45,533 nucleotides of DNA. Origin: Acidobacteriota bacterium. GTDB taxonomy: Bacteria; Actinomycetota; Acidimicrobiia; Acidimicrobiales; RAAP-2. The stretch is from NCBI GenBank assembly GCA_018970215.1, contig JAGWWX010000005.1:1-45533 (forward strand), in the 5' to 3' direction. Each line of letters opens with the position of its first letter. Position 1 is the first letter of the stretch. A program made the translations under genes and the position numbers. Shown here in pieces: positions 1 to 8,070 of the stretch. Under the pieces are notes generated by a model. The model was given only the letters and a program-made list of their open reading frames with translations. It did not search any database and was not told the DNA's origin.

Positions 1-479
1 GCCTCTGTTCTCCAGTACTGCGGGACCGAACGGAGTTGCATCACAATCAGTACGAGAGATGTCACCGTGAGCAGTAGCGCACCGGACGTTCCCACCCGGA
101 GGGACATACGTTCTCCGCGAGAGTGGTACGTGCGCTCACCCCACCACAAGGTGATGGCACTCGCGACCACGACGGCAGCAATCGACCAGGCGAGTCCGCG
201 GGATAGTGGACTTTCGTGGTTCACGACCATCGATCCACCGTCTTCGAGAAATGCCTGGATCTGTTCCATCGTTCGCCCACGAGCAGGCACGCCTTCGATG
301 CTCATCCAATGTCCACCGGTGTTCGTCCCCCGCAGATAGAGGTACGTGAAGAGCAGGGCGCACATTGACACCACGTCACCCGCAATGAATATCCAGATGC
401 CGAGGCGCTGACGGTGATGAACGACTTCCGGTGCCTCGTGATGCGATATGCCGTCATAGTGCTGTTCGGTAGTGGTCAT
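1..479 (-). CDS. ctaE: Cytochrome c oxidase subunit III, N-terminal part (cut by window edge)
   Basis: The reading frame opens at ATG 479 and runs off the left edge, giving about 159 residues. I see three hydrophobic segments: GIWIFIAGDVVSMCALLFTY near the N-terminus, one after PLSRGLAW, and one ending in IVMQLRSVP. This layout fits the N-terminal half of haem-copper oxidase subunit III, which binds lipid in the core complex and has no redox metal. The start overlaps the stop of subunit I in an ATGA (476-479), so translation is probably coupled. The position after subunits II and I is the strongest support; the sequence itself is weakly conserved. The C-terminal half lies outside the window. 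Confidence 0.8.
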   Translation of the reverse strand, partial: MTTTEQHYDGISHHEAPEVVHHRQRLGIWIFIAGDVVSMCALLFTYLYLRGTNTGGHWMSIEGVPARGRTMEQIQAFLEDGGSMVVNHESPLSRGLAWSIAAVVVASAITLWWGERTYHSRGERMSLRVGTSGALLLTVTSLVLIVMQLRSVPQYWRTE

Positions 480-2335
480 GAGCGCACCAACTCCTCTCCG
501 TAGGTATAGGGATCTGCAGTGACAACCGGCAGTACTTCAAAATTCTCGAGCGGCACGGGCGTCGGTACCATCCACTCCAGGGACTTCGCCGCCCACGGAT
601 TTGGCCCGGACGGCTCACCTTTTTTCCACGAGTGAATAACTGCGCCAAGGAGTGTCAGCATGCCCGCCATGATCATGTACGCACCAACACTGGAGATCAG
701 ATTGGTGTGTTCGAAAATCAAGGCGTAGCTGGCGTAGCGCCGAGGCATACCACGCATACCCGACATAAACATTGACAAGAAGGTGACCTGGGTGCCGATG
801 AACACGAGCCAAAACGAAATTCGACCCATTGTCTCATCTAAGAATCTGCCCGTGACTTTGGGGAACCAGTAGGCCAAGGCGCCGAGGGCGCCAAAGAGCA
901 CCGAGCCGACGAACACGTAGTGAAAGTGCGCCACCACGAACATCGTTCCGTGTAGCTCATTATCCAACGGGATGTCCGAGAGGTAGATACCCGTGATGCC
1001 CCCCACGATGAAGTTCGCGACAAACCCCAGTAACCACAGCATGGGCAGACGCATCCAGAGGTTTCCTTTCCAAATGGTGCCCATAATGACCAAGAAGATG
1101 ACACCGGTCGGTATCGAGATCAACTCGGTGGTCAGCATGAAGGGTCCGCCCAGAGCGGGGGCCCAGCCCGTCGTAAACATATGGTGAGCCCAGACCAGGG
1201 CGGAGAGTCCGCAGAGTCCCGCCATCGCACCAATGGCCGTGCGGTACGAAAACAGCGGCTTGCGAGCGAATACCGACGCAATCTCCAGCAGCGCACCGAC
1301 CGCGGGGAGCAATATCACGTAGACCTCCGGGTGCCCCATCAGCCAAAAGAGGTTCTCTTGGAGCCATCCGGTACCGCCACCACTCGCAGTAAAGAAGCTG
1401 GTGCCCACGGTTCGGTCGGCGAGATTCAGCCCCATGACGACGAAGAAGAATGGGAACGCGTAGAGACCGAGGCCAGCGGCGAACATTGACGCCCAGGTAA
1501 AGATGGGCAAGCGGTTCAGAGTCATGCCCTCCGTACGCATGGTGAGCGCGGTACAGATTGTGTTAACGCCCGCCACCGTGGTCGAAATCGTGAACGTGAT
1601 GATCGAAAGCGCGAAGAGATCAAAACCGGGCCCTGACTGATTCGAAATCGGCGCCTGAGTGACCCAGCCCATATCCATGGCACCGACGAACAGCGAGCCC
1701 AGCAGCAGTGGAATGGCCGCCACGAGGGTCCACAGGCTGAGTGCGTTCAGTCGAGGGAAAGCCATATCACGAGCGCCAACTTGGATCGGCAAAACGAAGT
1801 TGGCCCACGGTCCCGCAACGGCCACGATGAGACCGAGGATCATCAACATCCCGTGCACACCAAGAAACGCGTTATAGACCTGCTGTGGAACGAAGTGGTT
1901 GCCCGGAGTGATCAAATTTGTCCGGATTCCCATCGCCAGCAGGCCACCCGCACCCAGCAAAATCATCGTCACGATGATGTACTGCACCCCCACAACCTTG
2001 TGGTCAGTGGTAAAGCGCCAGTAGCGAAATGTGCCCATGCCCTTTCCGGCGAGGTACATCTCATCGTCGTGGGATTGATCTCTGCCCGACGCCCACTTTC
2101 CCGGTGCCGTCAATGCGCCGATGCCGAGTAAGAATCCAACGACCCAGCCACAGCCCATCAGCGTTGTTACCTGATCATCAAACAACTGACCATCGGCGTT
2201 AAGTAAGTGGCGGGCAGCAAACCACGCAATGAGAGCCCCCGCAATTCCTGCTATCGCTCCCGTTGCGAAGTTGAGCCGGCGCATAACGCCCCCACCGACA
2301 GGAGTGTGCACAGCATTGTCTACATTCGTCGACAT
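476..2335 (-). CDS. ctaD: Cytochrome c oxidase subunit I (aa3-type)
   Basis: This is the catalytic subunit of the proton-pumping terminal oxidase. Counting from ATG 2335 (619 residues), the low-spin haem ligands are H161 and H472, the high-spin haem ligand is H470, and the CuB site is H335 with cross-link Tyr Y339 in GHPEVY plus the HH pair 384-385. The D-channel entry motif DMAFPRLNALS is present. About 100 residues precede the canonical TTDHKVVGVQY start and contain two extra hydrophobic segments. I chose ATG 2335 because AGGAG (2343-2347) sits seven bases before it; the upstream in-frame ATG 2341 would be only one base from the Shine-Dalgarno. It follows coxB by 10 bases and overlaps subunit III. 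Confidence 0.96.
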   Translation of the reverse strand: MSTNVDNAVHTPVGGGVMRRLNFATGAIAGIAGALIAWFAARHLLNADGQLFDDQVTTLMGCGWVVGFLLGIGALTAPGKWASGRDQSHDDEMYLAGKGMGTFRYWRFTTDHKVVGVQYIIVTMILLGAGGLLAMGIRTNLITPGNHFVPQQVYNAFLGVHGMLMILGLIVAVAGPWANFVLPIQVGARDMAFPRLNALSLWTLVAAIPLLLGSLFVGAMDMGWVTQAPISNQSGPGFDLFALSIITFTISTTVAGVNTICTALTMRTEGMTLNRLPIFTWASMFAAGLGLYAFPFFFVVMGLNLADRTVGTSFFTASGGGTGWLQENLFWLMGHPEVYVILLPAVGALLEIASVFARKPLFSYRTAIGAMAGLCGLSALVWAHHMFTTGWAPALGGPFMLTTELISIPTGVIFLVIMGTIWKGNLWMRLPMLWLLGFVANFIVGGITGIYLSDIPLDNELHGTMFVVAHFHYVFVGSVLFGALGALAYWFPKVTGRFLDETMGRISFWLVFIGTQVTFLSMFMSGMRGMPRRYASYALIFEHTNLISSVGAYMIMAGMLTLLGAVIHSWKKGEPSGPNPWAAKSLEWMVPTPVPLENFEVLPVVTADPYTYGEELVRS

Positions 2336-2345
2336 TTTCATTCTC

Positions 2346-3080
2346 CTAAATCGAAGCCGGCTGTTGGTTGAGCCACTGTTGATAATCAGACTTCGTCAGC
2401 ACGTGCACTCGCGTCACCATGACCGCGTGGTTCAGCCCACAGATCTCAGTGCAGCGAACGTCGTACGTTCCCACTTTGTTCGGCATGACGGCCACTGAGG
2501 TGAACACACCAGGGTTGGCGTTCACTTTGATGCCCATCTGCGGAATCCAGAATCCGTGCACAACATCCTCTGACGTCACGCGGAAAGAGATCTCGGTATC
2601 GACGGGTACGTAGAGCTCGTGAGACTTCACCTGCGTTCCGGGGTACGCAAAACTCCAGACCCACTGTTGACCCGTGACATCGACAGTCATCTCGGCTGAC
2701 GCTTCAGAACCTTGGTCATTAGCGAGCAGTGCTAAACCCCATACCAAGAGGAAAATAGTGAGGACCGTCGAGCCCACGAGCCAAAGAGACGTCACGGGAC
2801 CGTTGGCGCGAATCGCTGGGCCGTCCGGGGGTACGCCCTGCCCGCGATATCGCCATCGAACAATGCCGTACACCAGCACGGCGTAGACCACACCCGCCAC
2901 TGGCGCGGCCGCGACGGAAAAGATGACCATAGTGAGCACGCCCAAATGCATCGTGTTGCTCGCCACATCGGGCATCAACCACGGCACCACGTAGAGAGAA
3001 CCGACAACTCCGAGTGTCGTGATCGCCAACCACAAAACAATCATGAGAGGCGGAATGTTGCGAGATTTTTGTTCTGACAT
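2346..3080 (-). CDS. ctaC: Cytochrome c oxidase subunit II (CuA protein)
   Basis: This subunit takes electrons from cytochrome c and passes them to subunit I. The 244-residue protein has two N-terminal membrane helices followed by a periplasmic cupredoxin domain. The CuA ligands are all visible: H175 in VVHGFW, then C210, C214, H218 and M221 in CTEICGLNHAVM. I prefer ATG 3080 (MSEQKSRN) over the upstream start at 3125, because 3080 lies eight bases after the stop of the cupredoxin-like gene and has a GGGGAG-type ribosome site, whereas 3125 would lie inside that gene. It is in one operon with subunits I and III. Confidence 0.95.
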   Translation of the reverse strand: MSEQKSRNIPPLMIVLWLAITTLGVVGSLYVVPWLMPDVASNTMHLGVLTMVIFSVAAAPVAGVVYAVLVYGIVRWRYRGQGVPPDGPAIRANGPVTSLWLVGSTVLTIFLLVWGLALLANDQGSEASAEMTVDVTGQQWVWSFAYPGTQVKSHELYVPVDTEISFRVTSEDVVHGFWIPQMGIKVNANPGVFTSVAVMPNKVGTYDVRCTEICGLNHAVMVTRVHVLTKSDYQQWLNQQPASI

Positions 3081-3088
3081 ACGCTCCC

Positions 3089-3832
3089 CTACTTCACCGT
3101 CAACGTGCCGGACATGTAGCCCCACGTCGACATCGCATTTCCGAACTGCCCAATTCGCGTACCACCGCAGGGGTACTCACAGTTCCACTGATACACCCCT
3201 GGTCCACCAACGTAGAAACTGAAAGTCACTTCCACGGCTTTTTTGGGGTAGTACCCCGCACCCTGTGGCGCACAGATCTCAGAGTTCGGCTCGGCGGGAT
3301 CACACAGGTCGACTTCATCGTTCGCGGGGATTGGCACAGAAACAAAGATGTCTCGTCCCGACCCAGGAATTCCGCGCAAGGTGAACGTGTGGCCGACGTG
3401 TTCGGGACTCCACTGCGTAATCGTCCGGCCGTCGACCTTGGCGGTGCCGTCGATAGTTCCCACCACGTTCCCAAAGTACGAGTTGTTGAGCACCTCACCA
3501 CCGTCGTACTGCTGAACCGTGATGGTGACGAGTGAGTTGCGATGAACGACCAAATTGTTATTGGAGTACGCCACCCAGTCAGGATGAGCCCCCTTCTCGC
3601 CACCCAAGACATCCCCAAAGAGGGCGTCGGGATAGGCGGAGATGGTGAGCTTCTCGTGATCAACCGTGGTCATCGTTCCATCGACCACCACCGTCGATGT
3701 CCCCACCTTCTGGGCCACAAGTGCTTCTTGCGGTCCCGATGCGGTGGCAAGAACGAATCCAGCGACAGCAATAACCGCTCCACCGACAACGATAGAAACG
3801 AGCGAGGCGAGCACGGCTCGAGTTCGCGTCAT
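3089..3832 (-). CDS. Membrane-anchored or secreted cupredoxin-like protein
   Basis: The 247-residue protein opens with an N-terminal hydrophobic segment (about residues 8-30) that may be an anchor or signal peptide, followed by a beta-rich extracytoplasmic region. The C-terminus has C218-x3-C222 and then M234 and M240 in a stretch ending GYMSGTLTV, which resembles the metal-binding end of cupredoxins. The usual His between Cys and Met is absent. A GHTFTL segment could supply an N-terminal His ligand. Two further Cys lie in DLCDPAEPNSEIC. It is the first gene of the oxidase operon, eight bases before subunit II, and a GGGGGGAAG ribosome site precedes ATG 3832. A role as an electron or copper carrier for the oxidase is inferred from context. 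Confidence 0.75.
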   Translation of the reverse strand: MTRTRAVLASLVSIVVGGAVIAVAGFVLATASGPQEALVAQKVGTSTVVVDGTMTTVDHEKLTISAYPDALFGDVLGGEKGAHPDWVAYSNNNLVVHRNSLVTITVQQYDGGEVLNNSYFGNVVGTIDGTAKVDGRTITQWSPEHVGHTFTLRGIPGSGRDIFVSVPIPANDEVDLCDPAEPNSEICAPQGAGYYPKKAVEVTFSFYVGGPGVYQWNCEYPCGGTRIGQFGNAMSTWGYMSGTLTVK

Positions 3833-3907
3833 ACGCCACTTCCCCCCTGTACGTCGGGCAACGGTGCCCTGAGCGAATGTTACGTCATCGCCAGTTCGCG
3901 GGTGGTT

Positions 3908-3913
3908 TATCGT
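3908..3913 (+). promoter_or_regulatory. Candidate -10 of a leaderless promoter
   Basis: TATCGT lies six bases before ATG 3920, so transcription could start on the A of the start codon. No Shine-Dalgarno is visible. The same spacing recurs before twelve other genes in this window. Confidence 0.55.
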
Positions 3914-3919
3914 GACTTC

Positions 3920-4234
3920 ATGGTTTCACCCACTCGACGCGAAATGTGGCGTATTCACGCAGGACTCGTCGTGGCGCAGTTGATCTGTATTCCGGCCTTC
4001 GTTATCGAAATTTCACGGGCGCTCGGTGGCAATACGTTGAGCTGGGTTTACGTTGTCGAGTGGCCCATACTGGGCGGTTACGCGGTCTATATGTGGCGCC
4101 GACTATTACGAGATGCGCGAGGTGAGGCGAGGACTCGCACCCCCCGTACCCCTCCTGCGGTCGACGAAGAAAAGCTCGCCGAATGGAATCGGTATCTCGA
4201 AACAGTTCATCGGCGCGATTCCGGTGTCGAGTAA
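3920..4234 (+). CDS. Small two-helix membrane protein, uncharacterised
   Basis: The 104-residue protein has two predicted membrane helices (about residues 13-32 and 42-58) and a basic, charged C-terminal tail. I do not recognise a family. An open frame continues upstream to 3542 but there it is antisense to the cupredoxin-like gene, so I take ATG 3920, which has a -10-like TATCGT six bases ahead. The gene points toward the CtaG-like gene, and their 3' ends overlap by 28 bases. It sits between the oxidase structural genes and the oxidase assembly genes, so a link to the oxidase is possible but not shown. Confidence 0.65.
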   Translation: MVSPTRREMWRIHAGLVVAQLICIPAFVIEISRALGGNTLSWVYVVEWPILGGYAVYMWRRLLRDARGEARTRTPRTPPAVDEEKLAEWNRYLETVHRRDSGVE

Positions 4235-4899
4235 CGGTCCAGCAGAGCGAGGAGTGAACCTTCACGGGCGATGCGGACCCGAAGGAGCCAGACGAGTACG
4301 GGTACCGCCCAGAGATCGCCGCATATCCACAAGATTGCGGCAGCCAGTTGCTGGGCCGCAAAGTCACTCGGCATCACCATTCCGGGCATGGAGCCCACGC
4401 TCGTGTACCACGCGGTCGAGGTAAAAATCGACAGTGACATGGCCAGAGCCAGCATCACGAACATGGTGAGAATTACGCCACCGGCACTCCAACGCAGTGG
4501 AGTGGACGAACGAAACACCACGGAGAAAAAGAGAGTTCCCGTCGCGAAAAAGAGAACGTTCTGCGCCTCGGTCGCCATTGCTCCCGCTTCCATGACGGCA
4601 TCGAAGACGCGCGGAACGTGACTAAGAACCATGGTGACATTCACGAGACCAATCGCGATCCATGGCGGTCCGAGGCGAGTCACCCGATGGGCGACGATCC
4701 ACCCCAGTGGCATCGGCAATAGAAACATTGTGACGACGTGACCCACCATGTGCCACGGGAGCGACTGTTCAAAGAGGAGCCGGAGCGGTGGAGCGCCCGC
4801 ACTCAGGGCACCGATGGTGGTCACACCACACCACAGTCGTTCACGTGCCGATACGAATCTCACGCCGACGAGCGCCACCACGGCGGCGACAAGAATCAT
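4207..4899 (-). CDS. CtaG-like cytochrome c oxidase assembly protein
   Basis: The 230-residue protein is polytopic, with about six or seven hydrophobic segments. WHMVGHVVTMFLLPMPLGW and LSHVPRVFDAVMEAG followed by TEAQNVLFFATGTLFF resemble the spaced His and Pro pattern of the caa3_CtaG family, whose members help copper insertion into the oxidase. The match is by pattern, and several family His are replaced. Its ATG overlaps the stop of the SCO-fusion gene in an ATGA (4896-4899), so both are made together. Its 3' end overlaps the convergent small membrane gene by 28 bases. Confidence 0.7.
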   Translation of the reverse strand: MILVAAVVALVGVRFVSARERLWCGVTTIGALSAGAPPLRLLFEQSLPWHMVGHVVTMFLLPMPLGWIVAHRVTRLGPPWIAIGLVNVTMVLSHVPRVFDAVMEAGAMATEAQNVLFFATGTLFFSVVFRSSTPLRWSAGGVILTMFVMLALAMSLSIFTSTAWYTSVGSMPGMVMPSDFAAQQLAAAILWICGDLWAVPVLVWLLRVRIAREGSLLALLDRYSTPESRR

Positions 4900-6605
4900 C
4901 GTTCACTGAAGAGGCGCAGGACTTGCTCGCGCAACACCGTGACGGCCGATGAAACGCCCGCCCGACCCGGCGCAGGAGTATCGGTCATGATGTACCGCAA
5001 CTGACCACGGCCATCGATGAGATAGACCACATTGGTGTGAATACTCATGCCATCTTCGCCGCCTCCATGTACGGTGACGCCGTAGTTGGCGTACGTGGCC
5101 TCCAGTGCAGCCGTCGAGCCGTTCACGAAGTAAAAACGAGGAACCGTATCGAAGTGATTGCGTCGTAGGAAGTTCTTCACTTCCCGTGGTGAGTGGTCGT
5201 CAGAGTTGGCGGCCACTGCAATGACATCTACGGGTCGGTCATCGGGAAAGGAGCGAAGAAGTTCCACCAGTTGATGACCGATCAGTGAGCACTCTTCGAA
5301 GCAGACGGGGTCAAGAAAGGTCAGAGCGACGACGTGACCAGGGGTATAGGGAATACCGACTCGCCGGCCGGTGGGGTCTGTTAAGTGAAACGGTGGCGCC
5401 GGTGTCACGACGTCGGTACCTTCGCCGTTGGCAGCTACGTGGAACGTTGATTCCGTTGTGCCGCAGACGGTAAGAAAGAGCGACCAACTCGCAACGAGAA
5501 ACATTGCAGCACCAATAGCCGCCACGCCACGAGAGGCATTGCGCGTCACCGTTCCCGCAACCGTGGGGCCGATAGCAGTTCGCTCCGCTGCCGCCTGTCC
5601 CCGATACAGCCCAATCGCGAGGATGATCAGTGGGGGCAGTGAGTTCGGATCAGTGGACAGACCTCCGAACAGACCGGTGTCTTGCACGACAACCCAGAAC
5701 GCGACGAGCACAATCGTGATGAGAACAATGGCGACGCGAGTGATCCGCCGCACGCGCCAGACCAGCGCACCAATGGCGACCACCGCAACGGAGACCCCGA
5801 TGTTCCACAGAGGCCCGAGATGCACGGCCGCGTCCCCCGCGAATCGCACGAGGCGTTGGAGTAACTCCGGTTGCGACATCGACGCCATATCCCGCGACAT
5901 GCGCCACCACTCGTTTGTGTCGCCCCTCCCCCAAAACCCTGTACCCGGGCGCAACTGCCATAGTCCGCCCCCGATGAGCAGCGTGGCGATACTCCATCGC
6001 AATGTCCATACCGCACGTGCATCAAAAAACGTATAGCGGCGGGAGATAATCACGCCCGCAAGTACATAGAGAACGACACCACCGGGCCACCCAAAGAAGA
6101 AGGACGAGCCGGAAGCGAACAGACCGCCATATCCCGCAGCAAACCAGATCGCCCCCGACCACCCCACAGACAGCAGCGCGCCTATGCGACTCGTTCGTTG
6201 GGCGAGCAGCATGAGACCGATACCCAACTGCAGCAGTACGACGAGTGACGCCATTCCCACGGGGTGCTCATTCCATACGGTGATGGCCACGTTGATGGGT
6301 CCTTGCGCCCACGTCGGAGTGTCATCTCGGGCGTCGGTGAATATCGAGGTGGCGAGGCCGAGGGGCATCGCCGACTGCAGCTGGAGGGCGCCGTTGAGTA
6401 CCCATAAGGCACCGAATCCATAGCGCAGAGTTCGTCGGACGACCGGCTCCGCGTCGACCGGCCACAGTGGCTGACGCCACGCCCACCACGCACCGATGAG
6501 CGCGGCCAAGAGAAGGCCAACAAGGACGTGCTGCCCGAGGGTGCGATAGAACGCATCGGCAACAAAGGGGTTGTGGATGTTGATGCCATCGCCCATGCCC
6601 GGCAT
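4896..6605 (-). CDS. Polytopic (DoxX-like) membrane domain fused to SCO1/SenC copper chaperone domain
   Basis: Residues 1 to about 380 of this 569-residue protein form a multi-helix membrane domain. Its HPVGMASLVVLLQLGIGLML and FFFGWPGGVVLYVLAGV segments recall DoxX/DoxD-type proteins. Residues about 405-569 are an extracytoplasmic thioredoxin-like SCO domain, with the copper-binding C435-x3-C439 (CFEEC) and the distal H523 (SIHTNVVYLID). SCO proteins deliver copper to the CuA site or reduce its cysteines. The gene follows nusB by five bases and overlaps the CtaG-like gene. SCO proteins normally carry a single N-terminal helix, so the large membrane domain is unusual. ATG 6596 is an alternative start. 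Confidence 0.8.
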   Translation of the reverse strand: MPGMGDGINIHNPFVADAFYRTLGQHVLVGLLLAALIGAWWAWRQPLWPVDAEPVVRRTLRYGFGALWVLNGALQLQSAMPLGLATSIFTDARDDTPTWAQGPINVAITVWNEHPVGMASLVVLLQLGIGLMLLAQRTSRIGALLSVGWSGAIWFAAGYGGLFASGSSFFFGWPGGVVLYVLAGVIISRRYTFFDARAVWTLRWSIATLLIGGGLWQLRPGTGFWGRGDTNEWWRMSRDMASMSQPELLQRLVRFAGDAAVHLGPLWNIGVSVAVVAIGALVWRVRRITRVAIVLITIVLVAFWVVVQDTGLFGGLSTDPNSLPPLIILAIGLYRGQAAAERTAIGPTVAGTVTRNASRGVAAIGAAMFLVASWSLFLTVCGTTESTFHVAANGEGTDVVTPAPPFHLTDPTGRRVGIPYTPGHVVALTFLDPVCFEECSLIGHQLVELLRSFPDDRPVDVIAVAANSDDHSPREVKNFLRRNHFDTVPRFYFVNGSTAALEATYANYGVTVHGGGEDGMSIHTNVVYLIDGRGQLRYIMTDTPAPGRAGVSSAVTVLREQVLRLFSER

Positions 6606-6610
6606 GCGTG

Positions 6611-7015
6611 TTACCCCCGGTCCGCGTCGTCGAGACAGGCAACGAGCACGCCATTGACAAATCCACTTGACGCGTCGGTCGAAAACGTCTTGGCGAGTTC
6701 AACTGCTTCGTCGAGTATGACGGCCCGGGGAGGGGCATCGTCAAGTGATGACTCGCTGAGTGCCAGCAACATAATTAAGCGGTCAATGAGCGGCATCCGG
6801 TCGTACTGCCAGCCCAATGCGTAGCGCTCCACGAGAGCGCGCGCCTGTTCGTGGTATCCCTCAAAGGCGGTGAGGAGAGTAACCGTGTAGCCATCGGGTG
6901 GGAGTGGGAGTGCGGCGACAATGTCGAGGGGCGAACGACTCTTCTGCGTGGCCTCGTACGCCAGCTCCAGGGCTCGCTCTCGCGCTCGGTGACGCTGAGC
7001 GCCAGAATCACTCAC
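6611..7015 (-). CDS. nusB: Transcription antitermination factor NusB
   Basis: The 134-residue all-helical protein starts GTG 7015 and carries the family hallmark RHRARERALELAYEA near the N-terminus, then LIDRLIMLLALSES, VILDEAVELAKTFS and GFVNGVLVACLDD. NusB binds the boxA RNA with S10 (NusE) to promote antitermination in rRNA operons. The GTG overlaps the efp stop in a GTGA (7012-7015). It comes last in the aro-efp-nusB string, an order that is common in actinobacteria. Confidence 0.93.
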   Translation of the reverse strand: MSDSGAQRHRARERALELAYEATQKSRSPLDIVAALPLPPDGYTVTLLTAFEGYHEQARALVERYALGWQYDRMPLIDRLIMLLALSESSLDDAPPRAVILDEAVELAKTFSTDASSGFVNGVLVACLDDADRG

Positions 7016-7575
7016 GCGCGCGTGATGTATTCGCCCGAACGAGTATCGACTTTGATCGTCTCTCCGGGTCCCACAAAGAGCGGCACTTGAACTACCAGCC
7101 CCGTCTCGAGAGTCGCCGGCTTACGGGCGCCAGAAACACGGTCGCCCTGAATACCTGGCTCCGTCTCGGCAATCACAAGTTCCACCGACGCCGGCATTTC
7201 TACGCCAATAATTTCATCGTCGTGCTGGATGACTAATGCGACGCCCGACTCCTTGAGATAGTTGGCCGCGTCACCCAAATTCTTCGCAGGCACCGTGATC
7301 TGGTCGTAGTTCCCTTGATCCATGAAGACGTAATCGCTGCCGTCGCGGTAGAGAAACTGCATATCCCGCTTATCGATAATTGCCTGCTCGAGACGTTCGT
7401 CAGCACGGTAGGTCCTTTCGATGACCGAACCGGATCGCAAGTTACGGAGTTTGGTCCGAACGAACGCACCGCCCTTACCGGGCTTCACGTGCTGAAACTC
7501 GATGATGGTAAACAGTCCGTCTTCCACCTTGAGAGTGACACCGTTCTTTATATCGTTACTCGAAATTGCGGGCAT
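7012..7575 (-). CDS. efp: Translation elongation factor P
   Basis: The 187-residue length is standard for EF-P, the factor that relieves ribosome stalling at proline runs. The N-terminal KOW-like domain carries the loop HVKPGKGGAFVR with K34 at its tip, the residue that enters the peptidyl-transferase centre. Two OB domains follow, ending GETIKVDTRSGEY. AGGAG lies ten bases before ATG 7575, which is slightly long. A TAGAAT hexamer (7609-7614, minus strand) could be its own -10. No EpmA, EpmB or EarP-like modifying gene is visible in the window. Confidence 0.96.
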   Translation of the reverse strand: MPAISSNDIKNGVTLKVEDGLFTIIEFQHVKPGKGGAFVRTKLRNLRSGSVIERTYRADERLEQAIIDKRDMQFLYRDGSDYVFMDQGNYDQITVPAKNLGDAANYLKESGVALVIQHDDEIIGVEMPASVELVIAETEPGIQGDRVSGARKPATLETGLVVQVPLFVGPGETIKVDTRSGEYITRA

Positions 7576-7632
7576 TTAATTCAGTCTCCTCGCGCGAAAC
7601 GCGACTGCATTCTACGACAGAGTTACGACGCT

Positions 7633-8070
7633 CTACGACACATGGCGTAAAACGCTGTACGCGGCGAGTTCGTATCCGAACCCCCCGAAGCCAGCAATGG
7701 AGCCATCGACGACCGACGCGATTGTCGAAAGATGCCGAAAGGGTTCGCGAGCTGCTGGATTCGACAGATGGACTTCTACTACGAATCCACCGAAGATATC
7801 CAATGCGTCGCGGAGAGCCCAGGAGCTATGGGTCAGTGCGCCGAGATTGACGATGAGGGCCTCCGCCGTCCCCCGCGCGGCATGAATCGTCTCAATCAGT
7901 ACCGACTCCTCGTTGGACTGAACGTGCACGACGTCGATGCCGGCCGGCTCCAAGATGTCACGAACGGTCGCTTCGTGCATCGCCAACGTCGCCGTTCCGT
8001 ATATCTCAGGAGCGCGCTCACCTAGCAGGTTCAAATTTGGTCCCGACACCATCACAACTCGACGACTCAT
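7633..8070 (-). CDS. aroQ: 3-Dehydroquinate dehydratase, type II
   Basis: This is the third step of the shikimate pathway. The 145-residue size and motifs are those of the dodecameric type II enzyme: GPNLNLLGERAPEIYG with the catalytic Tyr, NLGALTHSS (the usual NPGAYTHTS with two changes), and EVHLSNPAAREPFRH with the catalytic His. Its ATG overlaps the aroB stop in an ATGA (8067-8070). It is unrelated to the type I AroD. Confidence 0.96.
   Translation of the reverse strand: MSRRVVMVSGPNLNLLGERAPEIYGTATLAMHEATVRDILEPAGIDVVHVQSNEESVLIETIHAARGTAEALIVNLGALTHSSWALRDALDIFGGFVVEVHLSNPAAREPFRHLSTIASVVDGSIAGFGGFGYELAAYSVLRHVS

Noticed and set aside
3542-3919. Upstream half of the plus-strand frame ending at 4234
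   Set aside because: It is antisense to the cupredoxin-like gene; the candidate promoter and membrane helices point to a start at 3920.
7590-7604. TCGCG-CGAAA-CGCGA hairpin before efp as a riboswitch or attenuator
   Set aside because: The stem is only five pairs and there is no larger conserved RNA structure around it.
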